A DNA stretch of 64,000 nucleotides from the NCBI GenBank assembly GCA_963822295.1, contig CAWGHD010000002.1:1984001-2048000 (forward strand), in the 5' to 3' direction. The notes under the pieces are model-generated. The model was not told the origin of the DNA. It ran no database searches and saw nothing but the letters and a program-made list of their open reading frames with translations. Within the stretch, counting starts at the first letter, position 1, and each line of letters opens with the position of its first letter. The DNA comes from VRUE01 sp963822295. Lineage in GTDB: Bacteria; Actinomycetota; Thermoleophilia; Solirubrobacterales; 70-9. The translations under genes and the position numbers were made by a program. Positions 16,338 to 23,652 of the stretch are shown here, piece after piece.

Positions 16338-17110
16338 GCCGCGGCTTCGGAGTCGCGGCGGGCCTCGACCCGGAGGTGGCGCGGCCGCTGGCCGCCCGCT
16401 GCGCGGAGCTCGGCTACGACTCGATGTGGTCCAACGACCACCCCGGCGCCAAGGGGCTGGAGACGCTGGCCGAGTTCGCCGCCGCGGCGCCGCGGATCGA
16501 CCTCGGCGTCGCCGTGATCGCCCTCGACCGCACGCCGCCCGAGGAGATCGCCGCCGACATCGAGCGGCTCGGCATCGACCGCGGCCGCCTCTGGCTCGGG
16601 GTCGGCGCCGGCTTCTCGAAGAAGCCGCTGACGACGATGCGCGAGTCCCTGCCCGAGCTGCGCGAGAGGCTGCCCGGTGTGCGCCTCGTCCTGGCGGCGA
16701 TGGGCCCGAAGATGTGCGCCCTCGCCGGGGCCGAGTACGACGGCGCCTTCTTCAACTGGATGACCCCCGAGTTCGCCGCCCGCGCTCGGCAGCAGGTCGA
16801 GGCGGGCGCCGCCGAGGCGGGCGGCGACGTCCCGCCGGTCTTCGGCTACGTCCGCACGGCAGTCGGCCCCGACGCCGCCGAGCGCCTCGCCAAGGAGGAG
16901 TCCTTCTACCGCGACCTCCACGCCGGCTACCGCAACCACTTCGACCGCCTCGGCGAGCCCGAGGGCACGGTCGGCATCGCCGCCGCCGACCCCGAGGAGG
17001 CCCAGACCCAGGTCGCCGCCTACTCCGCCCTCGACACCGTCGTCGTCCGCGGCCTCGCCAGCGCCAGGGTCGAGGCGATGATCGCCGTCGCCGAGGCCGC
17101 CGCTCCTTAA
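16334..17110 (+). CDS. LLM-class (luciferase-like) flavin/F420-dependent oxidoreductase
   Basis: A 258-residue protein from GTG 16334, overlapping the previous TGA. It has the TIM-barrel signature of luciferase-like monooxygenases: AARCAELGYDSMWSNDHP near the N-terminus, DLGVAVIALDRTPPEEIA, RLWLGVGAGF, and MGPKMCALAGAEYDGAFFNW. It is shorter than most (about 300-350), without large insertions. The cofactor could be FMN or F420, the latter common in actinobacteria. The substrate is unknown; coupling to the VOC protein suggests a shared small-molecule pathway. Confidence 0.85.
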   Translation: MSRGFGVAAGLDPEVARPLAARCAELGYDSMWSNDHPGAKGLETLAEFAAAAPRIDLGVAVIALDRTPPEEIAADIERLGIDRGRLWLGVGAGFSKKPLTTMRESLPELRERLPGVRLVLAAMGPKMCALAGAEYDGAFFNWMTPEFAARARQQVEAGAAEAGGDVPPVFGYVRTAVGPDAAERLAKEESFYRDLHAGYRNHFDRLGEPEGTVGIAAADPEEAQTQVAAYSALDTVVVRGLASARVEAMIAVAEAAAP

Positions 17111-17131
17111 GGCCCGCCTTAGGTCAGCGGC

Positions 17132-17137
17132 TAGGAT
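17132..17137 (+). promoter_or_regulatory. -10-like TAGGAT before UPF0114 gene
   Basis: A strong TANNAT hexamer ending 9 nt before codon ATC 17147, the position where a leaderless start would be expected from the other genes in the window. Confidence 0.5.
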
Positions 17138-17146
17138 GCGCGGCCC

Positions 17147-17764
17147 ATCTCCGCCGAACAGGAATACCTAGACCGCCCGCTGGCGCGCTACGTCAGCAGC
17201 ACGATCTTCCTCAGCCGCTGGCTGCAGGCTCCCCTCTACCTGGGCCTGATCGCCGCCCAGGGCGTCTACGTCTGGCGCTTCATGCAGGAGCTCTGGCACC
17301 TGGTGACCGACGTCGGCCACCTGACCGAGAACGAGGTGATGCTTCTTGTTCTGGGCCTGGTCGACGTGGTGATGATCGCCAACCTGCTGATCATGGTGAT
17401 CATCGGCGGCTACGAGACCTTCGTCTCGCGGATCAAGATGCGCGGCCACCCCGACGAGCCCGAGTGGCTCTCCCACGTCAACGCCAACGTGCTCAAGGTG
17501 AAGCTGGCGATGGCGATCGTCGGGATCTCCTCGATCCACCTCCTTCAGAGCTTCATCAACGCCAGCAAAATCGACGGCGACACCCTGCTCTGGCAGACCG
17601 TCATCCACATCACCTTCGTGATCTCCGCCGTCGCCCTCGCCCTGATCGACCGCTTCCTCTCGCCCAAACCCGCCGCCGAACACGAGCCCCGAACCGACGG
17701 CTCCGGCAACAACGTCCCACCGGCCCCCGCGGCCCCCGAGCCCGCCCCCCAAGCCGCCGGCTGA
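17147..17764 (+). CDS. UPF0114 (YqhA-like) membrane protein with non-canonical start
   Basis: An integral membrane protein of the YqhA/UPF0114 family. The first ATG in frame is 17282, but 40 upstream codons encode the expected family N-terminus (EYLDRPLARYVSSTIFLSRW, then LYLGLIAAQG), so the gene starts earlier. No ATG, GTG or TTG exists in frame after the stop at 17132; ATC 17147 (ISAEQEYLD) lies 9 nt after TAGGAT. Either ATC is used, or the genome base is wrong (ATG expected). There are four hydrophobic segments, then an acidic, Pro-rich C-terminal tail. Function unknown. Confidence 0.7.
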   Translation: MSAEQEYLDRPLARYVSSTIFLSRWLQAPLYLGLIAAQGVYVWRFMQELWHLVTDVGHLTENEVMLLVLGLVDVVMIANLLIMVIIGGYETFVSRIKMRGHPDEPEWLSHVNANVLKVKLAMAIVGISSIHLLQSFINASKIDGDTLLWQTVIHITFVISAVALALIDRFLSPKPAAEHEPRTDGSGNNVPPAPAAPEPAPQAAG

Positions 17765-17776
17765 GCCCCAAAAAGC

Positions 17777-17823
17777 TCGAGCCGTCATTTAACCGCCCTA
17801 TAGGGGGTCAATTGACGGCTCGA
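17777..17823. terminator. 11-bp inverted repeat after UPF0114 gene
   Basis: Arms 17777-17787 and 17813-17823 (tcgagccgtca and its complement) are separated by 25 nt, placed 13 nt after the stop of the plus-strand gene. There is no T-tract. It may act as a terminator or RNA-stability hairpin between convergent genes. Confidence 0.45.
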
Positions 17824-17894
17824 CGTCTGTGCACTCTCAATTTGCGGGTGCCGTGCGCACGGTCGAGCGGTGGGCAGGAGGCTGGCGCGCCATA

Positions 17895-18006
17895 GAGCCC
17901 GTCCCGGCAGGGGTGGAGCGTCTTGTACTTTTTCGCCGCCGGCCATGGTCGGCAGCCGGAGACGCAACTCGAAAAAGTTAAGCGGAACCCCTGCCGGGAC
18001 GGGCTC
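17895..18006. repeat. Long imperfect palindrome with perfect 20-bp ends
   Basis: Arms 17895-17914 and 17987-18006 are exact complements (20 bp). Inside them a second, imperfect pairing joins cttgtactttttcg to cgaaaaagttaag. The right arm overlaps the last two bases of the UDG-like gene's stop. The T5 and A5 tracts within the arms could terminate transcription in both directions; the size also fits a miniature inverted-repeat element. Confidence 0.8.
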
Positions 18007-18667
18007 AGTACGGCGGCAAGTCCTCGTACCACTCGCCCAGCAGCTTGAAGCTGCGCCAGAAGCGCTGCTTGGCACCCTCCTCGTCGAGGGATTCGTCGAT
18101 GTCCGGCGTGTAGAGGGCGTCGATCGTGGGGCTGAAGGCCTGGATCTCTCCCTCGCGGGGCTCGATCTGCCGTGAGAGCGGAACTTCCATCCTGTTCAGG
18201 ACGCGAAGGGCCGGCTCGCCCATGACGACGACGATTTTGGGCTGCACGATCGCGATCTCCTCGACCAGGCGGCGCATGCACTCTTCCGGCGCCAGGTCGG
18301 GCTCCGCTATCGGGCACTTGACGCAGAGCGTGCCGTAGACGACCAGCGGGTCGATTCCGAGCCGCTTGAAGCTTTTCATCAGCGCGTTGCCGGGCCGCCC
18401 GTAGAAGGCGACGCCCTCTTCGATCTCGGCGACCCCGGGACAGTGCTTGACCATCAGCACATCCGCCTGGGGATGGCCCGAGCCGAGGACCGGCATCAGC
18501 TTGCCGCGCGGGCAGTGCGGACAGTCCTGAAGCTCGTGGGTCAGGTTGTTGAGCTCGCGGATCGCTCGCTCGAGGTACTTCTCGCGTATCTCGTCGTCTG
18601 TCGCCGGCACGGTCGATGGCATCTTTGACGGCACTGGCGCGGCTCCTTTCGGGCGACCCGCCTGCAT
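18005..18667 (-). CDS. Uracil-DNA glycosylase superfamily protein
   Basis: A 220-residue protein from ATG 18667, whose A lies in the stop of the upstream gene (TGATG coupling). The UDG fold is indicated by CPHCPRGKLMPVLGSGHPQA, then EIEEGVAFYGRPGNALMKS, YGTLCVKCP and KIVVVMGEPALRVL. The N-terminal CPHC and the later CVKC/C residues resemble the Fe-S ligands of family 4/5 enzymes. The usual GExPG water-activating motif reads VKHCPGVAEIEEG, so activity on uracil is uncertain. The odd partner is the glycosyltransferase-PHP protein upstream. Confidence 0.75.
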   Translation of the reverse strand: MQAGRPKGAAPVPSKMPSTVPATDDEIREKYLERAIRELNNLTHELQDCPHCPRGKLMPVLGSGHPQADVLMVKHCPGVAEIEEGVAFYGRPGNALMKSFKRLGIDPLVVYGTLCVKCPIAEPDLAPEECMRRLVEEIAIVQPKIVVVMGEPALRVLNRMEVPLSRQIEPREGEIQAFSPTIDALYTPDIDESLDEEGAKQRFWRSFKLLGEWYEDLPPY

Positions 18668-19944
18668 CAGCTCTTGCTCGTCGCCCGCTTTCGCCGCGGC
18701 CGGCCCCCGCGGACCGGCTTGGCGTCCGGAACCCGGCGTTTGGCCGCCCGCTGGCGGCCTTTCGTCTGCAGCAGCTTCAGCGCCTGCACATAGACGAGGT
18801 TCTTGTGCTTGCGGGTGATGTCGGCGTCCCGCATCGCCTCGAGGAACTCCTCGGGGCCGTCGAAGTCGTGGATCCTCACCCGCACGCTGCCCAGCCCCTG
18901 CGCGACGTGGCTGTCGGAGCCCGCCCCGGGGACGATCCGGTACTTGCGGGCGAAGCGCTCGGCCTCCTCGTTGAAGGCGGTCACCGCGACCCGCGGGTTG
19001 AAGACCTCGAGCACGTCGATCTCCTCGACGATGTCGAGCAGGTGCTCGTAGTCGGGGACCGAGTGGAAGCGGTCGAACGGGTGGGGCACGTAGACCAGGC
19101 CGCCCTGGCGGCGGATCTCGGCGATCGTCTCCGCCATCGTCATCCCCTTGGCGATCTTCTCCTCGAGGAAGAGCCCGATCACCTCGCCCTGCTCGGCCGT
19201 CTTCACCTCCTCGGCGACGATCACCTTGATGTCCCCCATCTGCTCGGCGATCCGGCGCGCCTCCAGCGCGCCGGAGACCTCGTTGTGGTCGGTGATCGCG
19301 ATCGCGCCCAGACCGCGGTCGCGCGCCGTCTCCAACAGCACCTCGACCGGGGTCGCGCAGTCCGGCGAGTGGTCGGTGTGCATGTGGAGGTCGACCTCGA
19401 TCAGCGGCCGCTCGGCGATCCGCCGCCGCGCGGCCGCGTCGCCCTCGCCGTCGTGGCGGCGCGATGCCAGCCGCCGGTAGATCGCCTCGAAGTCGGCGGC
19501 GACCCGACTCCAATCGCGCTCCTCCCCGCCCGCCTCGACGACCTCGTAGGGCCCGGGGAAGTAGCGCTCCAGCAACTCCGCGGTCTGCGGGCTGGAGACC
19601 GTGCGCGCGTCGAGGCGGCCGAAAAAGATCTCGACCAGCGGCCGCGCCACCTGGGTCGAGAGGACCCGCTCCTGCGGCGCGTGGAAGGTGGCGACGTTGA
19701 GCGAGAAGGAGTGGCGCAGGGCGGCGGAGGAGATCCGCGGCGCGAACGGCTCGTGGACGTGGACGATGTCGAACGCCTCGGAGGCGAGCCGCTTCTTGAC
19801 GCCGTCACCGGAGCCGAGGAGGGCGACCTCGTGACCGCGCCGCCGCAGCTCCCGGGAGAGCCCGTGGACGTACTCGTTGACCGGATTCTTGGTGCCCCGC
19901 CTGTGCGGGGTCACCTGCGCTATCGAGAGGGGTGCGGCCGCCAC
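18667..19944 (-). CDS. Glycosyltransferase-4-like N-domain fused to PHP phosphoesterase
   Basis: A 425-residue protein of two parts. Residues 1-145 resemble the N-terminal Rossmann half of GT4 glycosyltransferases (IAQVTPHRRGTKNPVNEYVHG, then AFDIVHVHEPFAPRIS), with no C-terminal nucleotide-sugar half. Residues about 185-390 are a PHP domain with its metal motifs: DLHMHTDHSPD, AITDHNEVSG, HPFDRFH and GAGSDSHVAQG. The C-terminal 35 residues are basic. PHP domains hydrolyse phosphoesters such as histidinol phosphate or DNA ends. GTG 19944 sits 6 nt after TATGCT. It lies downstream of ino1 and is coupled to the UDG-like gene. Confidence 0.8.
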   Translation of the reverse strand: MAAAPLSIAQVTPHRRGTKNPVNEYVHGLSRELRRRGHEVALLGSGDGVKKRLASEAFDIVHVHEPFAPRISSAALRHSFSLNVATFHAPQERVLSTQVARPLVEIFFGRLDARTVSSPQTAELLERYFPGPYEVVEAGGEERDWSRVAADFEAIYRRLASRRHDGEGDAAARRRIAERPLIEVDLHMHTDHSPDCATPVEVLLETARDRGLGAIAITDHNEVSGALEARRIAEQMGDIKVIVAEEVKTAEQGEVIGLFLEEKIAKGMTMAETIAEIRRQGGLVYVPHPFDRFHSVPDYEHLLDIVEEIDVLEVFNPRVAVTAFNEEAERFARKYRIVPGAGSDSHVAQGLGSVRVRIHDFDGPEEFLEAMRDADITRKHKNLVYVQALKLLQTKGRQRAAKRRVPDAKPVRGGRPRRKRATSKS

Positions 19945-19950
19945 TCGTGC

Positions 19951-19956
19951 AGCATA
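19951..19956 (-). promoter_or_regulatory. -10-like TATGCT before GT-PHP gene
   Basis: A minus-strand TANNNT hexamer 6 nt before GTG 19944. Suggests the GT-PHP/UDG pair has its own leaderless promoter, separate from ino1. Confidence 0.5.
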
Positions 19957-19983
19957 TGAGCCCGCGCTCGGCGGGCCCCCGGC

Positions 19984-21156
19984 TCAGGCCTCGGTCGTCT
20001 CCGCCTTGGCCGCGCCGGGCACCGGGCTGTTGGTGCGCGCGTGCTTGGCGATGAACTCCTCCGTCTGTTCGCGGGCCTCGTCGTCCGGGCGCTGGCTGTG
20101 CGGCGACTTCATCAGGTAGCTGGACGGGCCGTCGAGCTGGCCGGCGACGCCGTTGTTGAGAGCCAGCTTCAGGATCCGCACCGCGTCGATCACGACGCCG
20201 GCAGAGTTCGGCGAGTCCCAGACCTCGAGCTTGAGCTCGACGTTGAGCGGCACGTCGCCGAAGGCTTTGCCCTCGACGCGGATGTGCGCCCACTTGCGGT
20301 CGGTCAGCCACGGCACGTAGTCGGAGGGGCCGACGTGGACCTGGTCGTCGGGCAGCTCGTGGCCCATGATCGAGGTGACGGCGTTGGTCTTCGAGATCTT
20401 CTTCGAGTCCAGCCGCTCGCGCTCGAGCATGTTGTAGAAGTCCATGTTGCCGCCGACGTTGAGCTGCGAGGTGCGCTCCATGCGAACGCCACGGTCGTGG
20501 AAGAGGCGGGCGAGCTGGCGGTGGACGATGGTCGCGCCGACCTGGGACTTGATGTCGTCGCCGATGATCGGCAGCCCGGCCTCCTGGAAGCGCTTGTCCC
20601 AGTAGTCCTCACGGGCGATGAAGACGGGCAGGCAGTTGACGAAGCCGACGCCGGCCTTGAGCGCCTGCTCGACGTACCACTTGGTCGCCTCCTCGGAGCC
20701 GACCGGCAGGTAACAGACGAGGACGTCGGCCTTCGTCTCCTTGAGGATGCCGACGACGTCAGCGGTTTCCCCGGGCGCTTTGGTGATCTTCTCTTTCAGG
20801 TACTTGCCGAGGCCGTCGTGGGTCATCCCACGCTCGACCTTGACGCCGACCTCCGGCACGTCGGCGAATTTGATCGTGTCGTTCTGCCCCGACCAGATCG
20901 CCTCGGAGAGGTCCTTGCCGACCTTCTCGGAGTCGATGTCGAAGGCGGCGACGAACTCGACGTCGCTGACGTGGTAGCCGCCGAGGTCGACGTGCATCAG
21001 GCCGGGCACTTCCTGGTCCGGATCGGCGTCCCTGTAGTAGTGGACGCCCTGGATGAAGGAGTTGGCGCAGTTGCCGACGCCGACGATCGCGACACGGACC
21101 TTCTCGTCCGTGTGGGCGGCTCCGTTGCTGCCGTTCACTCCGTTGCTCTCACTCAT
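19984..21156 (-). CDS. ino1: Inositol-3-phosphate synthase
   Basis: A 390-residue NAD-dependent enzyme converting glucose 6-phosphate to inositol 3-phosphate. It has the N-terminal GVGNCANSFIQG motif, DIDSEKVGKDL, and the MIPS core LPVFIAREDYWDKRF, GDDIKSQVGATI, LNVGGNMDFYNML and DSPNSAGVVIDAVRI. The length fits the short actinobacterial/archaeal type. The start is flanked by the SD-like AGGAAGGA at 21169-21176. With the phosphatidyltransferase just upstream it points to phosphatidylinositol or other inositol-lipid synthesis. Confidence 0.95.
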   Translation of the reverse strand: MSESNGVNGSNGAAHTDEKVRVAIVGVGNCANSFIQGVHYYRDADPDQEVPGLMHVDLGGYHVSDVEFVAAFDIDSEKVGKDLSEAIWSGQNDTIKFADVPEVGVKVERGMTHDGLGKYLKEKITKAPGETADVVGILKETKADVLVCYLPVGSEEATKWYVEQALKAGVGFVNCLPVFIAREDYWDKRFQEAGLPIIGDDIKSQVGATIVHRQLARLFHDRGVRMERTSQLNVGGNMDFYNMLERERLDSKKISKTNAVTSIMGHELPDDQVHVGPSDYVPWLTDRKWAHIRVEGKAFGDVPLNVELKLEVWDSPNSAGVVIDAVRILKLALNNGVAGQLDGPSSYLMKSPHSQRPDDEAREQTEEFIAKHARTNSPVPGAAKAETTEA

Positions 21157-21217
21157 TGAATTCGAAGTCCTTCCTAGGGCTGGCTAGATGGCAGATCACA
21201 CCCGTGACCCACGCTGG

Positions 21218-21883
21218 TTACATCTCCGGGGGGCCGGCGGCCTCGCTTGAAAGCTCGTTTCGCACATGCCAGACGCGCTGGATCACCGTGACGATGGTCA
21301 GCGCCGCGATCAGGTAGATCGAGGGCGCCAGCAGTTCGAAATCGCCCAAACCGGCGCCCTTGGCGAAGACCAGGCCAATGGAGAGTATGACTACCCGCAC
21401 GGGACGTGTCGCCAACCCGACCTTGCACTCGACCCCGAGCGCCTCGGCGCGGGCCCGCGTGTAGGAGACCATCAGCGAGCCGAGCACGGCGACGACGCAC
21501 ATCGCGGCGGCGAAATCGTCCCCGGTTGCGGCGAAGTACCCGGCCACCGCGGCGAGCACGATCCCCTCCTCGATCCGGTCCAGCGTCGAGTCGAGGAAGG
21601 CGCCGAACAGAGTCCCCTTGCCCGACATCCGCGAGTAGCGGCCGTCGAGCGTGTCCATCACCGAGCCGAGGATGAAGGCGACCCCGGCGAGGAAGAAGAG
21701 GCGCTGGGTGACGAGCGCCGCGGCGACGAGGTTGCCGGCGAGGCCGACCATCGAGATCGCGTTCGGGGTCAGGCGCGACTCGATCAGGCGATCGCGGGCG
21801 TAGGACCTGAACTCCTGGGCGCTGCGGGCCTGGCGGCCGTTGCGGCGGCCGCCCGGGTCCCTGGGGGGCGCCGAAGGTTCCAT
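21218..21883 (-). CDS. CDP-alcohol phosphatidyltransferase (probable phosphatidylinositol phosphate synthase)
   Basis: A 221-residue polytopic membrane protein. The CDP-alcohol motif is present as DTLDGRYSRMSGKGTLFGAF then LDSTLDR, with D-x2-D-G, G-x3-D-x3-D in place and Ser instead of Ala before Arg. Position next to ino1 suggests that inositol phosphate is the alcohol acceptor, as in actinobacterial PIP synthases; PgsA-type glycerol phosphate transfer is the alternative. ATG 21883 is 9 nt after TAGCCT. The ino1 gene begins 61 nt downstream. Confidence 0.85.
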   Translation of the reverse strand: MEPSAPPRDPGGRRNGRQARSAQEFRSYARDRLIESRLTPNAISMVGLAGNLVAAALVTQRLFFLAGVAFILGSVMDTLDGRYSRMSGKGTLFGAFLDSTLDRIEEGIVLAAVAGYFAATGDDFAAAMCVVAVLGSLMVSYTRARAEALGVECKVGLATRPVRVVILSIGLVFAKGAGLGDFELLAPSIYLIAALTIVTVIQRVWHVRNELSSEAAGPPEM

Positions 21884-21892
21884 TGGGTAGTG

Positions 21893-21898
21893 AGGCTA
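21893..21898 (-). promoter_or_regulatory. -10-like TAGCCT before phosphatidyltransferase gene
   Basis: A minus-strand TANNNT hexamer 9 nt before ATG 21883, with no Shine-Dalgarno sequence between. Confidence 0.45.
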
Positions 21899-21987
21899 GT
21901 TGATCCGGCCGAGGCGGGAGGAACAAATGGTTCGCGCTTCGCTCGCGGCGCGAAGGAATCAGATATGCACGCTTGCTCGCTCCGCGC

Positions 21988-22761
21988 TCACGCCTCCGCC
22001 TCGCGGGTCGATCCCACCCGCCACGCCCATGCCTCCGGGCGCGCTCGGGCGAGGCGGAGGGCGGCGAAGGCCGAGAGCCCGGCGACCATCCAGCCCAGGG
22101 CGATGTCGACCCAGTAGTGGTTGCCGGTGACGATCACGACCCAGGCGATGAGCAGCGGCCAGGCCGCCCAGAACGCCTTCGTGTAGACGTGGCGGGAGAG
22201 CAGGACGCCGCTGACGCCGACCATCAGGGCGAAGGCGCAATGCATGCTGGGCACGGCCGCATAGGGATTGATGAAGACCTTGACGAAGGCGGAGTCGTGG
22301 TTGACGCTCGAGAAGTCGTTGATCGTGTCGACGAACCCGTACTGCTCGAACATCCGCGGCGGCGCGGTCGGGTAGAGCGTGTAGCCGACGACGGCGAGGC
22401 CCATCGAGACGATGAACATGTTGCGGATGAAGTAGAAGGACTCGTTGCGGAAGATGTAGATCCAGAAGAAGAAGCCGAGCACGACCGCGAACTGGCTGTT
22501 CATGTAGATCTGGTTGGCGAAGTCGATCACCCACTGCGCCGAGAAGAAGGCCTGCATGTCCGGCTCGAAGAAGGTGTGGGTCGCGCGCTCGAGGTCGATC
22601 AGCTGCTGGCCGTGGTGGATCGCCTCCGATTTCTTTCCCTCGGCGAGGCCGCGGGCCGTCTCGTAGATGAGGTCCACCACCAGGAGCAGGCCGAGCTGGC
22701 GACCGAGGTCGCCCCAGCCTTTGGGTAGGCGGGATCCCACCGCTTCCAGAGCGCGAGCCAT
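21988..22761 (-). CDS. PAP2-superfamily membrane phosphatase/phosphotransferase (Aur1-like)
   Basis: A 257-residue protein from ATG 22761, not the longer frame from 22911: a perfect TACAAT lies 7 nt before it. It has about six membrane segments. PAP2 catalytic motifs are VPSMHCAFA and GNHYWVDIALG, preceded by GYTLYPTAPPRM. This set resembles inositolphosphotransferases (inositol phosphorylceramide synthase-like PAP2_3). Beside ino1 and a phosphatidyltransferase, an inositol-lipid role is plausible but not shown. A 22-nt gap separates it from the hydrolase stop. Confidence 0.82.
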   Translation of the reverse strand: MARALEAVGSRLPKGWGDLGRQLGLLLVVDLIYETARGLAEGKKSEAIHHGQQLIDLERATHTFFEPDMQAFFSAQWVIDFANQIYMNSQFAVVLGFFFWIYIFRNESFYFIRNMFIVSMGLAVVGYTLYPTAPPRMFEQYGFVDTINDFSSVNHDSAFVKVFINPYAAVPSMHCAFALMVGVSGVLLSRHVYTKAFWAAWPLLIAWVVIVTGNHYWVDIALGWMVAGLSAFAALRLARARPEAWAWRVGSTREAEA

Positions 22762-22768
22762 TGCCGAA

Positions 22769-22774
22769 ATTGTA
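22769..22774 (-). promoter_or_regulatory. -10 TACAAT before PAP2 gene
   Basis: A near-consensus minus-strand -10 hexamer 7 nt before ATG 22761. Decides the start 50 codons downstream of the first ATG in frame. Confidence 0.6.
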
Positions 22775-22783
22775 ATCGGCGGG

Positions 22784-23611
22784 TTACGCGGCAGAGAGGC
22801 GCTGCTCGAGGAAGGCGGCGACGCGATCGACGACCCGGCGGTCGTCGATCCAGGGCCAGTGGCCCGCCCCCTGGACCAGGTCCAGCTCCGAGTCGGGGAG
22901 GGCGGCGGCAAGGGCCTCGGCGAACCTGGTCGGGAGGTAGGGATCGCGCTCGCCCCAGACGACCAGCGAGGGGCAGGTGAGCCCGCCGAGGTCCCTGCCG
23001 GCGGCGGCGAGCAGATCGGGGTCCGCGTGCCGGTATAGGGCGAGCACGGCCCTCCCCGTCCCCGGGTTCCAGCAGTCCCAGATCGAGTCGATGAAATCGG
23101 AGGGCATCGGGCCCCGGTCGCCGCTGGCCTGGCGCATCAGCAGCGCCACGCCCGAGCGGCTCGTCGCCCGGTTGAAGATCTCGCCGAGCGGGCGGCGGCG
23201 CCAGATCTGGGCGATCCAGTGCCACCGGTAGCCGGGCGTGAACGGCACCGCGTTGATCACCACCAGCTTCTCGACCAGCTCGGGGCGTCGCTGGGCGCCG
23301 ATCAGGGCGAGCCCGCCCCAGTCGTGGACGACGAGCTTGCGCCGCCCGATCCCCAGCTCGTCGAGGCAGCGCTCGAGGAAGGCGGAGAGGCCGAACATCG
23401 AGTAGTCGAAGTGCTCGGGCCGGTCCGAGCGCCCCCAGCCCGGCATGTCGATCGCGATCGAGGGCCCGCCCCGTTCCATGAATGGGATCCAGTCCTCGCC
23501 GTGGCTCGGGTTGCCGTGGCAGTAGACCGTCGGAGTCCCCTCCCCCTCAACTCGCCGGTAGAAGACGCGCACCCCGTCGAGCGTCAGCTCGTTCTCCTCG
23601 ATCGCCCCCAC
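22784..23611 (-). CDS. Alpha/beta hydrolase, haloalkane dehalogenase/epoxide hydrolase type
   Basis: A 275-residue alpha/beta-fold hydrolase. The nucleophile elbow is VHDWGG, with Asp rather than Ser, as in haloalkane dehalogenases and epoxide hydrolases. The oxyanion strand is CHGNPSHGEDW, the acid region WGERDPYLP and the catalytic His GAGHWPW. The cap domain (about residues 130-200) is rich in Trp and Arg. GTG 23611 is 6 nt after TAGAGT. Divergent from nth with only 41 bp between. Substrate unknown. Confidence 0.85.
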   Translation of the reverse strand: MGAIEENELTLDGVRVFYRRVEGEGTPTVYCHGNPSHGEDWIPFMERGGPSIAIDMPGWGRSDRPEHFDYSMFGLSAFLERCLDELGIGRRKLVVHDWGGLALIGAQRRPELVEKLVVINAVPFTPGYRWHWIAQIWRRRPLGEIFNRATSRSGVALLMRQASGDRGPMPSDFIDSIWDCWNPGTGRAVLALYRHADPDLLAAAGRDLGGLTCPSLVVWGERDPYLPTRFAEALAAALPDSELDLVQGAGHWPWIDDRRVVDRVAAFLEQRLSAA

Positions 23612-23617
23612 GCACCG

Positions 23618-23623
23618 ACTCTA
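23618..23623 (-). promoter_or_regulatory. -10-like TAGAGT before hydrolase gene
   Basis: A minus-strand TANNNT hexamer 6 nt before GTG 23611. Confidence 0.5.
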
Positions 23624-23637
23624 TTGAGCGGTGGCGG

Positions 23638-23643
23638 TAGCGT
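23638..23643 (+). promoter_or_regulatory. -10-like TAGCGT before nth
   Basis: A TANNNT hexamer 9 nt before ATG 23653. With the opposite hexamer at 23618-23623, both promoters fit in a 41-bp divergent gap. Confidence 0.4.
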
Positions 23644-23652
23644 GGCGCCGCG

